33,579 bases of DNA from Pseudomonas sp. AKS31 (GTDB lineage: Bacteria; Pseudomonadota; Gammaproteobacteria; Pseudomonadales; Pseudomonadaceae), in assembly GCF_023634765.1 (NCBI RefSeq), contig NZ_JAMLFX010000007.1, forward strand, positions 29,967 to 63,545, given 5' to 3'. The translations under genes were made by a program, and so were the position numbers. The notes beneath the pieces were generated by a model. The model did no database searches, was not told where the DNA came from, and worked only from the letters and a program-made list of their open reading frames with translations. Below are positions 23,359 to 31,074 of this stretch, piece after piece; position 1 is the stretch's first letter; the number at the start of each line of letters is the position of its first letter.

Positions 23359-26300
23359 CAAATGAAACTGCTGTTGCAAAGAAACGAGAACCGCAGGTTG
23401 CGGTCGCGCCTCTCAATACCATCGACATCAAGGATGTCGGTCGCGGGGCGGCGAAATTTGATGCTTGGCTGCAGTCTCTCAGCGGAGGTGTGGTTACGCT
23501 TGAGCGGGTGAAAAACGTCGCTGGCGCGTTGCCGGTGGTAGGTAACATCATGGCGTTGGTCGATGCGCTCGGCGACATCGTTACCCTTGCCAAAAGCAAG
23601 CAGAGGGAGGTACTGGACTGGGTGAGTCTGGGCATCAACCTGATAGGTGTATTGCCTGCACCGCCTACCATGGCATCGGCGCGGATGACGTTGCGCCCGA
23701 CGTTATCGCTGGTGCGCCAGGAGCTGCGCAATAGCGCAAAGGTGCTATTGGGGGACTCACTGATCGAAGTGCTGATCGGACATTTGAACGCGACCATCGT
23801 TGGCACCATCGACGACTTTGTAAAACAGGCTCAACCCAAGCTTGCGTCAATTCTTGACGATGCCGGAAAGCTTGGACATGACGCTGTCAACGAGATTGCC
23901 AAAGGCCTGGAGGCTGTGGTCAATGGCAAGCTCGACGCCAAGGGCGACATGAAGGCTGCAAGTGCAAAAATGAGCGCTGCTGGCAGTCAGTTTCTACATG
24001 ATCCCAAGGCGTCCATCAGTAATTTTCTTGGCGCTACCTACAGCGCCTACAAGGCTGCGGGAAAGGGTGTGGCCAACAGCGCAGCGAAGAATCTGCTGCC
24101 GGAAAATGCCAAGGCATTGGTATTAACCAATACCTCGATGCTGCGCATTTTGGGTGTCGAATTACAAACCCAAATGAAAAAGCTCGGCGATCCTGGCGTC
24201 CAGCATTCTATTGGTTGGCTGTTGCAAATGCTTGCCGGTTCCGTGCTTACCTGGCGCAAGCGTCAGGCTCATGGACAAGGTGCAAGTGTCAAGCCGGGCA
24301 CCACTTCCAAAGCTCAGCGCAAAGCGGGTGAGGGGCGTCTGGAAGCAACCAGTCAACAAGCGCCGGCAACCAGTAACTGTAACAGTTGTAAAAACACGGT
24401 AATGCCCGCAACCCAGCACAGCATCAGTTTTGCATTGGGCTCAGAATCACTCAGCCATACCGACTTCAGCTTGTCCGGTTCATTCCCGATAGAGTGGACG
24501 CGAACCTACAGTTCACGTCTGGCTGAGTATGACCAAAGTGAACTCGGTGCTCGCTGGATCACAGCGCTGACCACGCGTTTTGATTGCCGTAGTGATGGCG
24601 TGACTTTTCACGACGCTGACGGCCGCAGCCATGATTACCCGCTCCCCAAAATCGCGCTCTCTCACTACGACGCGATTGAAAACATCACGTTGGTCAGGGC
24701 CAGCGAGGATCAGTTGGTGCTTTGCCGTGGCTTCGAGCGCAAGGAAACCTATATGCGCCGGGGCCAGCGTTACGTTCTGACGGGCGTTGAACTGCGCAAT
24801 GGCGCTGGGATGATGCTGCATTACGAGCATCGTCACGGTAAGGATTCAGTGCTGTCCGACCTGATCACTTACCAGGATGATATTGCAGAGGTTCAGGCCC
24901 ACCTGGGGACGATGATTGATGGGCATGGCCGCTTGACCGGACTCTGGGAAATTCGAGACGGTGCGCCTCAACGTCAACTGTGCGCTTATCAATATGGGGA
25001 CACTGGTGATCTTCTGCTGGCTCAGGATGAGAATGGGGCAAGCCGAGTTTATGAGTATCAGCATCACTTGATTACTCGTTACACGGATCGCACTGGCCGT
25101 GGCATGAATCTGCAGTGGCAAGGACAGGATGCAAAGGCTCGCGCTGTGCGCGAGTGGGCGGATGACGGTAGCTTCGACACCCGCCTGGAATGGGACGAAA
25201 ACATTCGGCTGACCTATGTCACCGATGCCCACGGAAACGAAACCTGGCACTACTACGACATCCTTGGCTACACCTATCGTATTCGACATCCGGATGAGCG
25301 TTCGGAATGGTTCTTCCGCGATGAGGCCAAGAATCTGATCCGTCATGTTCACGCCAGTGGCAGCGAAGAGCGGTATAGCTACGATGAGCGTGGCAACGTG
25401 CTTGAACATATCCGGGCTGATGGCAGCGTAATGCATTACGCCTATGACGATCTGGATCAACTGATCAAAATCAGTGATGCCGAGGGTGGCCAATGGCAGC
25501 GCGCATACGATGATCGTGGCAACCTGATCGAAGCCATCGATCCGCTGGAAAACAAGACCGAATATGCCTACAACTCAGCGGGTTTGGTGACGGGGGTCAA
25601 GGACGCCCTTGGCAACGAACAAAAGCTCGATTACAACGATGCCGGCCAATTGGTGGAGTATGCCGACTGCTCAGGGAAAACCAGCTGTTGGGAATACAAC
25701 GAACGTGGGCAGATGATTTGTTACACGGATGCGGCAGGTAACAGTACCGAGCATGAGTACAAGGCAGGGCACTTGGTGCTCACCAAGCATCCTGACAAGA
25801 CCGAAGAGCGTTTTCAACACGATGCAGAAGGCCGGCTACTGGCTTATACGGATGGATTGGGTCAGTGCACGAGCTGGAGTTATACCGCGGCCGGTTTAGT
25901 TGGCGAGCGGGTCGATGCGTGCGAACAGACGTTGCGTTATCACTGGGATCGTTGTGGACGGTTACTGGTGCTGGAAAATGAAAACGAAAAGCGTGCTCAG
26001 TTCCAGTATGACTCTCTAGGGCGTTTGTTGCAGGAGGCCTGTTTCGATGGGCAAATTACCCGTTATGGCTATGACGCTGTTACTGGGCGACTAGCCAATA
26101 CCGTCACCGGCAGCAGGCGCATTGCCTGGAGCTTCGATGCCATGGGCCGATTGGCCGAGCGTTCAGCGTCTTTAGGCGATCAAACGCAGCGCGAAAGTTT
26201 CGCTTATGACGGCAATGGCAACCTTACCGAAGCCTCCAATGCAGATAGTCGCTTGCAGTGGTTCCATGATGCTGCGGGTAATCTGCTGCGCGAGCACCAA

Positions 26301-28040
26301 CACTATCTGGGGCTGGAGAAGTCGACAATCGCGGTATGGCGACACGAGTACGACGCGTTGAATCAGCGTATCGCCACTATTCGTCCGGACGGGCATAGGG
26401 TCAGTTGGTTGACCTATGGGACAGGGCACTTGCTTGGGCTTCGCCTGGACGAGCACGAATTGCTCGGACTCGAGCGTGATGATCTGCACCGGGAAGTCGC
26501 ACGCCATCAAGGCAACCATTTACTTCAAACGCAACAGTGGGACGCCGTTGGGCGACTGCAGCAGCAAATGTTGGGTCGCAGCGATGATAAGACCACCCTG
26601 CTAAAACGCGATTATCAATACGACGCGGCCGGCCAGTTGACTGACATCAATGATAGCCGTCGCGGTCCGCTCGCTTATCGTTACGACCCCGTGGGCCGAC
26701 TGTTGAGTGCTGCCAGCCGACTCGGCACAGAAACGTTCGCATTCGATCCGGCCGGTAATTTGCTGGACAAGGCCAATGAGGAGGATCGGCGTCCGCTGTC
26801 TGTAGACGCTCCTCGCAGTAAGCGACTCGACAATCTTTTGAGAGAGTATGCCGGGACACACTACGAGTACGACGATCGCGGCAATCGGACGCTTCGCTGG
26901 CACGACGGTCGTTACAGTCGAATGCGGTGGGATCTGTTTGACCGTCTAGCGCACTTCGAAGACGGACGTTTGTCCGTTGACTACGCCTATGACGCACTGG
27001 GACGGCGTCTGTATAAAAATTCTGTCGCCTATTGTAAACAACGGCCTGAGGCGGGCTCCGAATGGAACCGAAACGAGTATGCACGCAAGCAGCTTGAGCT
27101 CGGCTGCGGCTTTACGCTGTATGGTTGGGACGGTGACAACCTTGCGTGGGAAAGCAGTCGTGGTCAGGTCGACGGAGGCCTCGGTCGTACGGTTCACTAC
27201 ATCTATGAACCTGACACTTTTATTCCCGTTGCTCAGGCGCTTCGACATCAGTTCATTAATCTTTTGACTCAGGTCGAGCACGCTGGCGATTTCAATCTCG
27301 AAGAAGATCCGTTGTGGAATTACACCCCGTCTGCGCAACCTCTGGATGTGTTGGCCTGGTATCAGTGTGACCATCTGGGAACACCTCAAGAGCTGACAGA
27401 TCAGCAAGGAGATATCGCTTGGAGTGCCCAGTACAAGGCATGGGGTGAAGTTCAAGAAACTCGTTCTCGATTTGCGCAGCAGGTCGGTCTGACCAATCCA
27501 ATACGCTTCCAGGGTCAGTATCATGATCACGAGACCGGACTGCATTACAATCGTTATCGGTACTACGATCCGCTGATCGGGCGCTTTATCGGCAAAGACC
27601 CGATCAGTTATGCGGGTGGACTGAATCTTTACGAATATGCGCCAAATCCTGTTAGCTGGGTTGATCCGCTGGGGTTGGCACGTGACACTGCCAAAAAGGC
27701 CGCAGATGCTGCACTGAAAAAGGGTAAGACCACAGGCGCCGCCTCAGAACTACGTACCGGTGGCAAAGTGTTTGTAGGGGTGAGTGGATCGAGATATCCA
27801 GTCCATCCCAAGGTCAGGAAAGCCCTGAAGGCTGTGCCGAAGGATCAACGTGAGCCATGGCATGGCAAGTGTGCAGAAATCGAGTGCTTGAGCCGATCCT
27901 ATGACGCAGGAATGGATCCCGCGGGCGGTACAAGCGAAGCCGTCAATATTGGTACCTCGGGCAAGGGGCATGGAACCGCTAAAAAGGCGTGTCGCTCCTG
28001 TAGCTCCGTACTCACAACACTTGGAGTTCACCATGATTAG
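23355..28040 (+). CDS. Rhs-family T6SS effector with C-terminal deaminase-like toxin
   Basis: 1561-residue polymorphic toxin. Residues 1-330 hold hydrophobic helices (LPVVGNIMALVDALGDIVTLA and WVSLGINLIGVLP) but no PAAR motif. A DUF6531-type segment begins near 346 (PATQHSISFALGSESLSHTDFSL). YD/Rhs repeats fill about 450-1380 and would form a closed shell. The core ends with IRFQGQYHDHETGLHYNRYR, RFIGKDPISYAGG and NPVSWVDPLGLA; DPLGL (1437-1441) is the usual self-cleavage boundary. The last 120 residues are the variable toxin, with HGKCAEIECLS (C1506, E1508) and KACRSCSSVL (C1546, C1549), the C-A-E plus C-x2-C zinc signature of the deaminase superfamily, most like the YwqJ branch. It probably deaminates nucleic acid or nucleotides in rival cells. 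No Eag (DUF1795) chaperone gene is nearby. Confidence 0.9.
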   Translation: MTNETAVAKKREPQVAVAPLNTIDIKDVGRGAAKFDAWLQSLSGGVVTLERVKNVAGALPVVGNIMALVDALGDIVTLAKSKQREVLDWVSLGINLIGVLPAPPTMASARMTLRPTLSLVRQELRNSAKVLLGDSLIEVLIGHLNATIVGTIDDFVKQAQPKLASILDDAGKLGHDAVNEIAKGLEAVVNGKLDAKGDMKAASAKMSAAGSQFLHDPKASISNFLGATYSAYKAAGKGVANSAAKNLLPENAKALVLTNTSMLRILGVELQTQMKKLGDPGVQHSIGWLLQMLAGSVLTWRKRQAHGQGASVKPGTTSKAQRKAGEGRLEATSQQAPATSNCNSCKNTVMPATQHSISFALGSESLSHTDFSLSGSFPIEWTRTYSSRLAEYDQSELGARWITALTTRFDCRSDGVTFHDADGRSHDYPLPKIALSHYDAIENITLVRASEDQLVLCRGFERKETYMRRGQRYVLTGVELRNGAGMMLHYEHRHGKDSVLSDLITYQDDIAEVQAHLGTMIDGHGRLTGLWEIRDGAPQRQLCAYQYGDTGDLLLAQDENGASRVYEYQHHLITRYTDRTGRGMNLQWQGQDAKARAVREWADDGSFDTRLEWDENIRLTYVTDAHGNETWHYYDILGYTYRIRHPDERSEWFFRDEAKNLIRHVHASGSEERYSYDERGNVLEHIRADGSVMHYAYDDLDQLIKISDAEGGQWQRAYDDRGNLIEAIDPLENKTEYAYNSAGLVTGVKDALGNEQKLDYNDAGQLVEYADCSGKTSCWEYNERGQMICYTDAAGNSTEHEYKAGHLVLTKHPDKTEERFQHDAEGRLLAYTDGLGQCTSWSYTAAGLVGERVDACEQTLRYHWDRCGRLLVLENENEKRAQFQYDSLGRLLQEACFDGQITRYGYDAVTGRLANTVTGSRRIAWSFDAMGRLAERSASLGDQTQRESFAYDGNGNLTEASNADSRLQWFHDAAGNLLREHQHYLGLEKSTIAVWRHEYDALNQRIATIRPDGHRVSWLTYGTGHLLGLRLDEHELLGLERDDLHREVARHQGNHLLQTQQWDAVGRLQQQMLGRSDDKTTLLKRDYQYDAAGQLTDINDSRRGPLAYRYDPVGRLLSAASRLGTETFAFDPAGNLLDKANEEDRRPLSVDAPRSKRLDNLLREYAGTHYEYDDRGNRTLRWHDGRYSRMRWDLFDRLAHFEDGRLSVDYAYDALGRRLYKNSVAYCKQRPEAGSEWNRNEYARKQLELGCGFTLYGWDGDNLAWESSRGQVDGGLGRTVHYIYEPDTFIPVAQALRHQFINLLTQVEHAGDFNLEEDPLWNYTPSAQPLDVLAWYQCDHLGTPQELTDQQGDIAWSAQYKAWGEVQETRSRFAQQVGLTNPIRFQGQYHDHETGLHYNRYRYYDPLIGRFIGKDPISYAGGLNLYEYAPNPVSWVDPLGLARDTAKKAADAALKKGKTTGAASELRTGGKVFVGVSGSRYPVHPKVRKALKAVPKDQREPWHGKCAEIECLSRSYDAGMDPAGGTSEAVNIGTSGKGHGTAKKACRSCSSVLTTLGVHHD

Positions 28041-28482
28041 TCATGATCAAATCGTTCATTTTTCAGAGCAGTTGAGTAAAGGTAAGGCTGAATCCGAAGC
28101 GGCTCGGAACATAATGAAGTTTATGTGCGCGGGTGTAGGTTTGGTTCTTCAGGACGAAGAAGTGTCCCCAATTGTCAAAAGCGCGTTTGCAACTGCGCAA
28201 AAATACTGGTTTGAAGGGGGAAAAAATGAAAAGGAGTTGAATGCTGCCAGAGTTAAATGCTGGGACTTTCTGGAGGCGAAAGGGCGCGATGTCGACATTG
28301 AAGATAACGAGGACGCCGCTGTAAGAGCTTTATTTTGCGTCATGTATCCTGACAGAGTTTCCGATGAAGATTTCGTGCAAGAGTCTTATGAGTGGTTTTT
28401 TGAGATGATCAACAAAACTGGCGATTTCAGTAAGGCGTTTGAAAAGCTAGCTACGAAAGTAGCCCTCGAGGGAGGGGCCTGA
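28033..28482 (+). CDS. Putative immunity protein to the Rhs deaminase
   Basis: A 149-residue acidic soluble protein (MISHDQIVHFSEQLSKGKAE...), without a signal peptide, so it would act in the cytosol where a deaminase toxin would act. The ATG at 28033 lies eight bases inside the rhs end, with GGAG supplied by the toxin codons, so the two are translationally coupled. Its lower G+C than rhs is usual for immunity genes. I do not recognise the family: it appears all-helical, with segments EAARNIMKFMCAGVGLVL and DFVQESYEWFFEMINK. The function is inferred from position alone, immediately after a toxin tip. Confidence 0.7.
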   Translation: MISHDQIVHFSEQLSKGKAESEAARNIMKFMCAGVGLVLQDEEVSPIVKSAFATAQKYWFEGGKNEKELNAARVKCWDFLEAKGRDVDIEDNEDAAVRALFCVMYPDRVSDEDFVQESYEWFFEMINKTGDFSKAFEKLATKVALEGGA

Positions 28483-28998
28483 CCATAAAAGGCCTAAGCG
28501 CTGGCGCTACAACCGAGGTAGCTCAGTAAAAGTGATAGCCATTTACTGGTCTCAGTGTAGTAGCACTATGAGGCGAAACTTGCCGGTTACGCTGGGACGG
28601 CGACAAACTCACCTTTGAACGCAGCCCGACTCAAAGCGATGGAGAACCAGGTTGCACCGTGCACTACGTCTGTGAACGTGCACTTTTGTCCTGTTGTTCA
28701 GACTGTACGGCATGCGCCGATCATACAAAGATCCCTATAACTCCAGCGGGCCGATAAATGAATTTTGATCATATTATTTTTATTGCGAGCGTTTTCACAT
28801 GCTGGCGCTGCCAACACACGACAAGTAATCCAGACGATATGCACTTAGGACACAAGAATGTGCCCACCTGAAAAGGAGGAATCCTTGAAGACGTCAACGT
28901 GGATCTTGAGGGAGCATTGTGTAACCTTAGCGCAGAGAATAGTGGTTACGTCCAGGAAGGGATGTCGTGTGTTGAACGTAGAAGCTGTGGAGCCCCTT
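28483..28998. other. Decayed stretch after the immunity gene
   Basis: About 500 bp without an intact gene I can defend. It contains a frameshifted rhs fragment (28572-28757) and AT-rich sequence from about 28755 onwards. A 5' extension of the next frame, from an ATG at 28858 with AGGA before it, is possible but looks unlike the rest of that protein. Confidence 0.6.
28572..28757 (+). pseudogene. Fragment of an rhs core 3' region
   Basis: The plus-strand reading RWDGDKLTFERSPTQSDGEPGCTVHYVCER aligns with GWDGDNLAWESSRGQVDGGLGRTVHYIYEP of the intact Rhs at 27124-27210. After that a small deletion shifts the frame: the bases CTTTTGTCC-TGTTGTTCAGACTGTA match the rhs codons for TFIPVAQAL in another frame. 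The reading ends at TAA 28755. There is no start. This is a remnant of an older rhs gene displaced or truncated by recombination. Confidence 0.8.
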
Positions 28999-29481
28999 AT
29001 GGAAGATAAGCAATCACCTATGCTGATTCAGGTATATATGGCAGACGACGATGGCGCAGTCCGTGAGGAACTGCTCGCTCGTCAAATTGGTGAAGATACT
29101 TACGAGCTACTCTCATCGCCTGGGTTGGCGCAAAATCTGGCGAGAGGAGATATTGTTTCAATTAAGGATAAAAATGCACCTGCAGAGGTACTAAAGCGAG
29201 GCGGTAACTTCTGTATTCAAATCTATGCAGACTATATTTCCCCGGAGGATATAACTGCGCTTCAGAATGATGTCATTCAAGAGTTAGATGGTACATTAGA
29301 TGGTTTATGCGAGGGAGTGTTAGCATTAGCTATCCCTGCAAAGAATGGAATGGAGAAAATCAACGCTTTTTTTGATAAGTTTCGTGAAAAAAACTGCGTC
29401 GAATATTATTATGCTAACGTCTATAAAAATCTTGACGATGACAGTGACGAGACGCTTTTGTACTGGTGGTTGGATAGCTGA
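28999..29481 (+). CDS. DUF4265-like protein, probable orphan immunity
   Basis: 160 residues from the ATG at 28999 (207 if the ATG at 28858 is used). The first half, IQVYMADDDGAVREELLARQIGEDTYELLSS with AQNLARGDIVSIKD, resembles the DUF4265 pattern (variable hydrophilic strand, tyrosine-x-leucine, GD-valine-valine). The second half, ITALQNDVIQELDGTLDGLCEGVLALAIP, is alpha/beta and ends in an acidic YKNLDDDSDETLLYWWLDS. There is no signal peptide. GGAG lies six bases before 28999, and its coding region is AT-richer than the flanks. DUF4265 genes often sit beside polymorphic toxins; here no cognate toxin survives, only the rhs fragment upstream. I infer a spare immunity gene, with moderate certainty on the family. 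Confidence 0.6.
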   Translation: MEDKQSPMLIQVYMADDDGAVREELLARQIGEDTYELLSSPGLAQNLARGDIVSIKDKNAPAEVLKRGGNFCIQIYADYISPEDITALQNDVIQELDGTLDGLCEGVLALAIPAKNGMEKINAFFDKFREKNCVEYYYANVYKNLDDDSDETLLYWWLDS

Positions 29482-29806
29482 CGACTGATTAGTGAATAGC
29501 TTACAGTCATCTGCTCGAGATTGCTTTTAATTAATAAAGTTTTCGGAGATAGATTGCGTTTGGAGAATTAATTAAGCGTAGTCTGTGCCGGTAAAACTCA
29601 GACGGTTCAGAGGTCAGGGTTCACAAGTACGGAAACTTGAATGCCTGCTCTCACAAATCTGGCAACAACTCACACATCCATAAACAGGGTCCGTCCAATC
29701 ATCAACTGGATGATGAGGGTAAAGTTTCCACCGATCCTAATAAAACTCACATTGGCATTCGTAATCCTGCCGATTTACCAGCTGTCCGAGGGAGACCACA
29801 CGGATC
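29482..29806. other. AT-rich gap containing a toxin tail
   Basis: The first 110 bp (29482-29594) are AT-rich, with TTAATTAAT-type motifs, and hold nothing I can name. The remainder is the toxin relic described separately. Confidence 0.5.
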
Positions 29807-29810
29807 ATGA
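29595..29810 (+). pseudogene. Headless C-terminal tail of a toxin
   Basis: An open frame without any start codon runs from a TAA at 29592 to TGA at 29808. It encodes about 71 residues, including VHKYGNLNACSHKSGNN, HIHKQGPSNHQLDDEGKV and THIGIRNPADLPAVRGRPHG. Its stop overlaps the ATG of the next gene (ATGA), the typical toxin-immunity junction. The histidine-rich, GRPHG-ending character is like Rhs/CdiA C-terminal toxins, but I cannot assign a family. It looks like the remaining end of a displaced toxin module. Confidence 0.6.
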
Positions 29811-30124
29811 GTTATGAATACAAATTGGTGTTTGACGACAACTCTACAGCTCAGCATGTCATCGACATTGTTAAAGCTAGTAGTGCTTGTGTTCGCTCGG
29901 GCGACGGTGATCTTTATTTGAAGGATCACTCGTTGAATAGCAGTGGGGCTTACGATACTCGTCTCATTTATGGGGATGATGAATCCCTGTGGCTCCAAGT
30001 GAATTTCCAATCAGCAGAACTGTACGCCCTACTTAAAACAGCACTCAATGGAAGAAATTTCAGGTGTCTTGAAGATGGGGACGAGGATGAAGAGGTTGGC
30101 TTAAATGAGGCCTTCCGCGTGTAG
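29807..30124 (+). CDS. Small acidic protein, probable orphan immunity
   Basis: 105 residues, beginning MSYEYKLVFDDNSTAQHVIDIVKAS and ending in a very acidic segment (LEDGDEDEEVGLNEAF). It is predicted alpha/beta and cytosolic with no signal peptide. Four bases overlap the stop of the toxin tail, so it would have been coupled to that toxin. The codon use and A+T content are those of the surrounding accessory DNA rather than of the core genes. No family recognised; an immunity role is inferred from the junction and the location in a T6SS effector island. Keeping such a gene after its toxin has decayed would protect against kin that still carry the toxin. Confidence 0.6.
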   Translation: MSYEYKLVFDDNSTAQHVIDIVKASSACVRSGDGDLYLKDHSLNSSGAYDTRLIYGDDESLWLQVNFQSAELYALLKTALNGRNFRCLEDGDEDEEVGLNEAFRV

Positions 30125-30186
30125 GTTGACTCTCGGTCAAATTGCAGCGAATAGCCACTTTTTAATCTCTAAAAATTTATGAAATA

Positions 30187-30241
30187 TATCAGGGGCAGGC
30201 CACGTTTTTGAAGGTTGATTAAACGCAACCTGCCTCTGATA
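30187..30241. repeat. Imperfect long inverted repeat
   Basis: TATCAGGGGCAGG (30187-30199) pairs with CCTGCCTCTGATA (30229-30241) with one G-U, and an inner CGTTT/AAACG stem extends it across a 3x3 internal loop. It lies between the orphan immunity gene and PAAR copy 2. It may be a transcript end signal, although no T-run follows on the plus strand, or a scar of a mobile piece. Confidence 0.55.
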
Positions 30242-30321
30242 AAACTCTCTGCCATTGGTGGCCGAAAGACGCGAAATTGATCGAGGCTGCAGTCAACCCT
30301 CGTAGTCGAAGGAATGACAAC

Positions 30322-30585
30322 ATGAAAGACGCCATTCGCTTGGGCGACTCCACCACTCACGGTGGCAAAGTCCTCGAAGCCTTTTCCCAGACTGACCTCA
30401 ACGGCAAGCCCGTCGCAGGGGTTGGCCACAAAGTCAGTTGTCCTCTGTGCAAAGGCATTTTTCCAATTGCCGAAGGCAGCAGCACTTACACCGTCGATGG
30501 AACGCCCATCGCGCTGGACGGCATGAAAACCGCCTGCGGGGCCGCGCTGATTGCCAGTGGCCCGAAAGGAGCGGTGGTCAGTTGA
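30322..30585 (+). CDS. PAAR-domain spike-tip protein, copy 2
   Basis: 87 residues, 85 of them identical to copy 1 at 22975; the changes are Ile to Val in GKPVAGVG and Ser to Thr in STYTVDG. Many third codon positions differ, so the pair is not a very recent tandem copy; either it is old and under strong purifying selection or one copy came from a related strain. The leader is also alike (GTCGAAGGAATGAC against GTCAAAGGAGTGAC), so the duplicated unit included the ribosome-binding site. It would cap a VgrG trimer. The next gene is a small secreted protein 80 bp on; no toxin follows directly. Confidence 0.93.
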   Translation: MKDAIRLGDSTTHGGKVLEAFSQTDLNGKPVAGVGHKVSCPLCKGIFPIAEGSSTYTVDGTPIALDGMKTACGAALIASGPKGAVVS

Positions 30586-30665
30586 ATCTACGAGGGTGAG
30601 CTCTTCGTTCGCCCTCAGGAATACTGCAAGTAAACAACCTGGCTTCATCCATTAAAGGAATAAAC

Positions 30666-31061
30666 ATGAAGAACATCGCTTTGATCCTCGCACTGACCGC
30701 CACTCTCGGCACCGTAAATGTTGCTCACGCAGAAGGGCCGGACGCCGCTACGTTGAAAGGAATGTACGATACTGGGCGCAACATGTCCGGTCTGATTAAG
30801 CATTGCGTTGACAAAGGTTTCCTGAAAGCTGAAAGCACTGCGAACGCCAATAAAATGGTGGCGTTTGTTGCTGGTATTCCAGGGCAGATGGACAAGAGTG
30901 ACGGCGATAAGAACGAGGCCCATGGTCGCAAGGGTGAGGTATTGGGCGATGGACAATACAAAACCCTGGAGGCCAATCTGCCGCCGAGTCTGACGCTGAA
31001 GCAGTGGTGCGAGCAGGCGGATCAAGGCATGCGTCAGGGATTGGAGCGTGTGGGTCTGTAA
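30666..31061 (+). CDS. Small secreted protein after PAAR copy 2
   Basis: 131 residues with a signal peptide of 22 (MKNIALILALTATLGTVNVAHA). The mature part, EGPDAATLKGMYDTGRNMSGLIKHCVDKGF, and the ending LTLKQWCEQADQGMRQGLERVGL form an alpha-helical protein with two cysteines (C47, C115) that could pair in the periplasm. Homologues in Pseudomonas are, as I recall, labelled 'pore-forming ESAT-6 family', which I regard as a name without experimental support. The ATG has AAAGGAA upstream. It lies downstream of PAAR copy 2 and before a family-C REP. It may be a housekeeping secreted protein at the edge of the island or a periplasmic immunity protein; sequence does not decide. Confidence 0.75.
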   Translation: MKNIALILALTATLGTVNVAHAEGPDAATLKGMYDTGRNMSGLIKHCVDKGFLKAESTANANKMVAFVAGIPGQMDKSDGDKNEAHGRKGEVLGDGQYKTLEANLPPSLTLKQWCEQADQGMRQGLERVGL

Positions 31062-31074
31062 TCTCCTTGGTGAT

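Noticed and set aside
28483..28571. tRNA gene or attachment site beside the island (the text contains GGTAGCTCAG)
   Set aside because: The box resembles a tRNA D-arm, but no matching acceptor stem, anticodon arm or T-arm could be found around it; coincidence or a very degraded relic.
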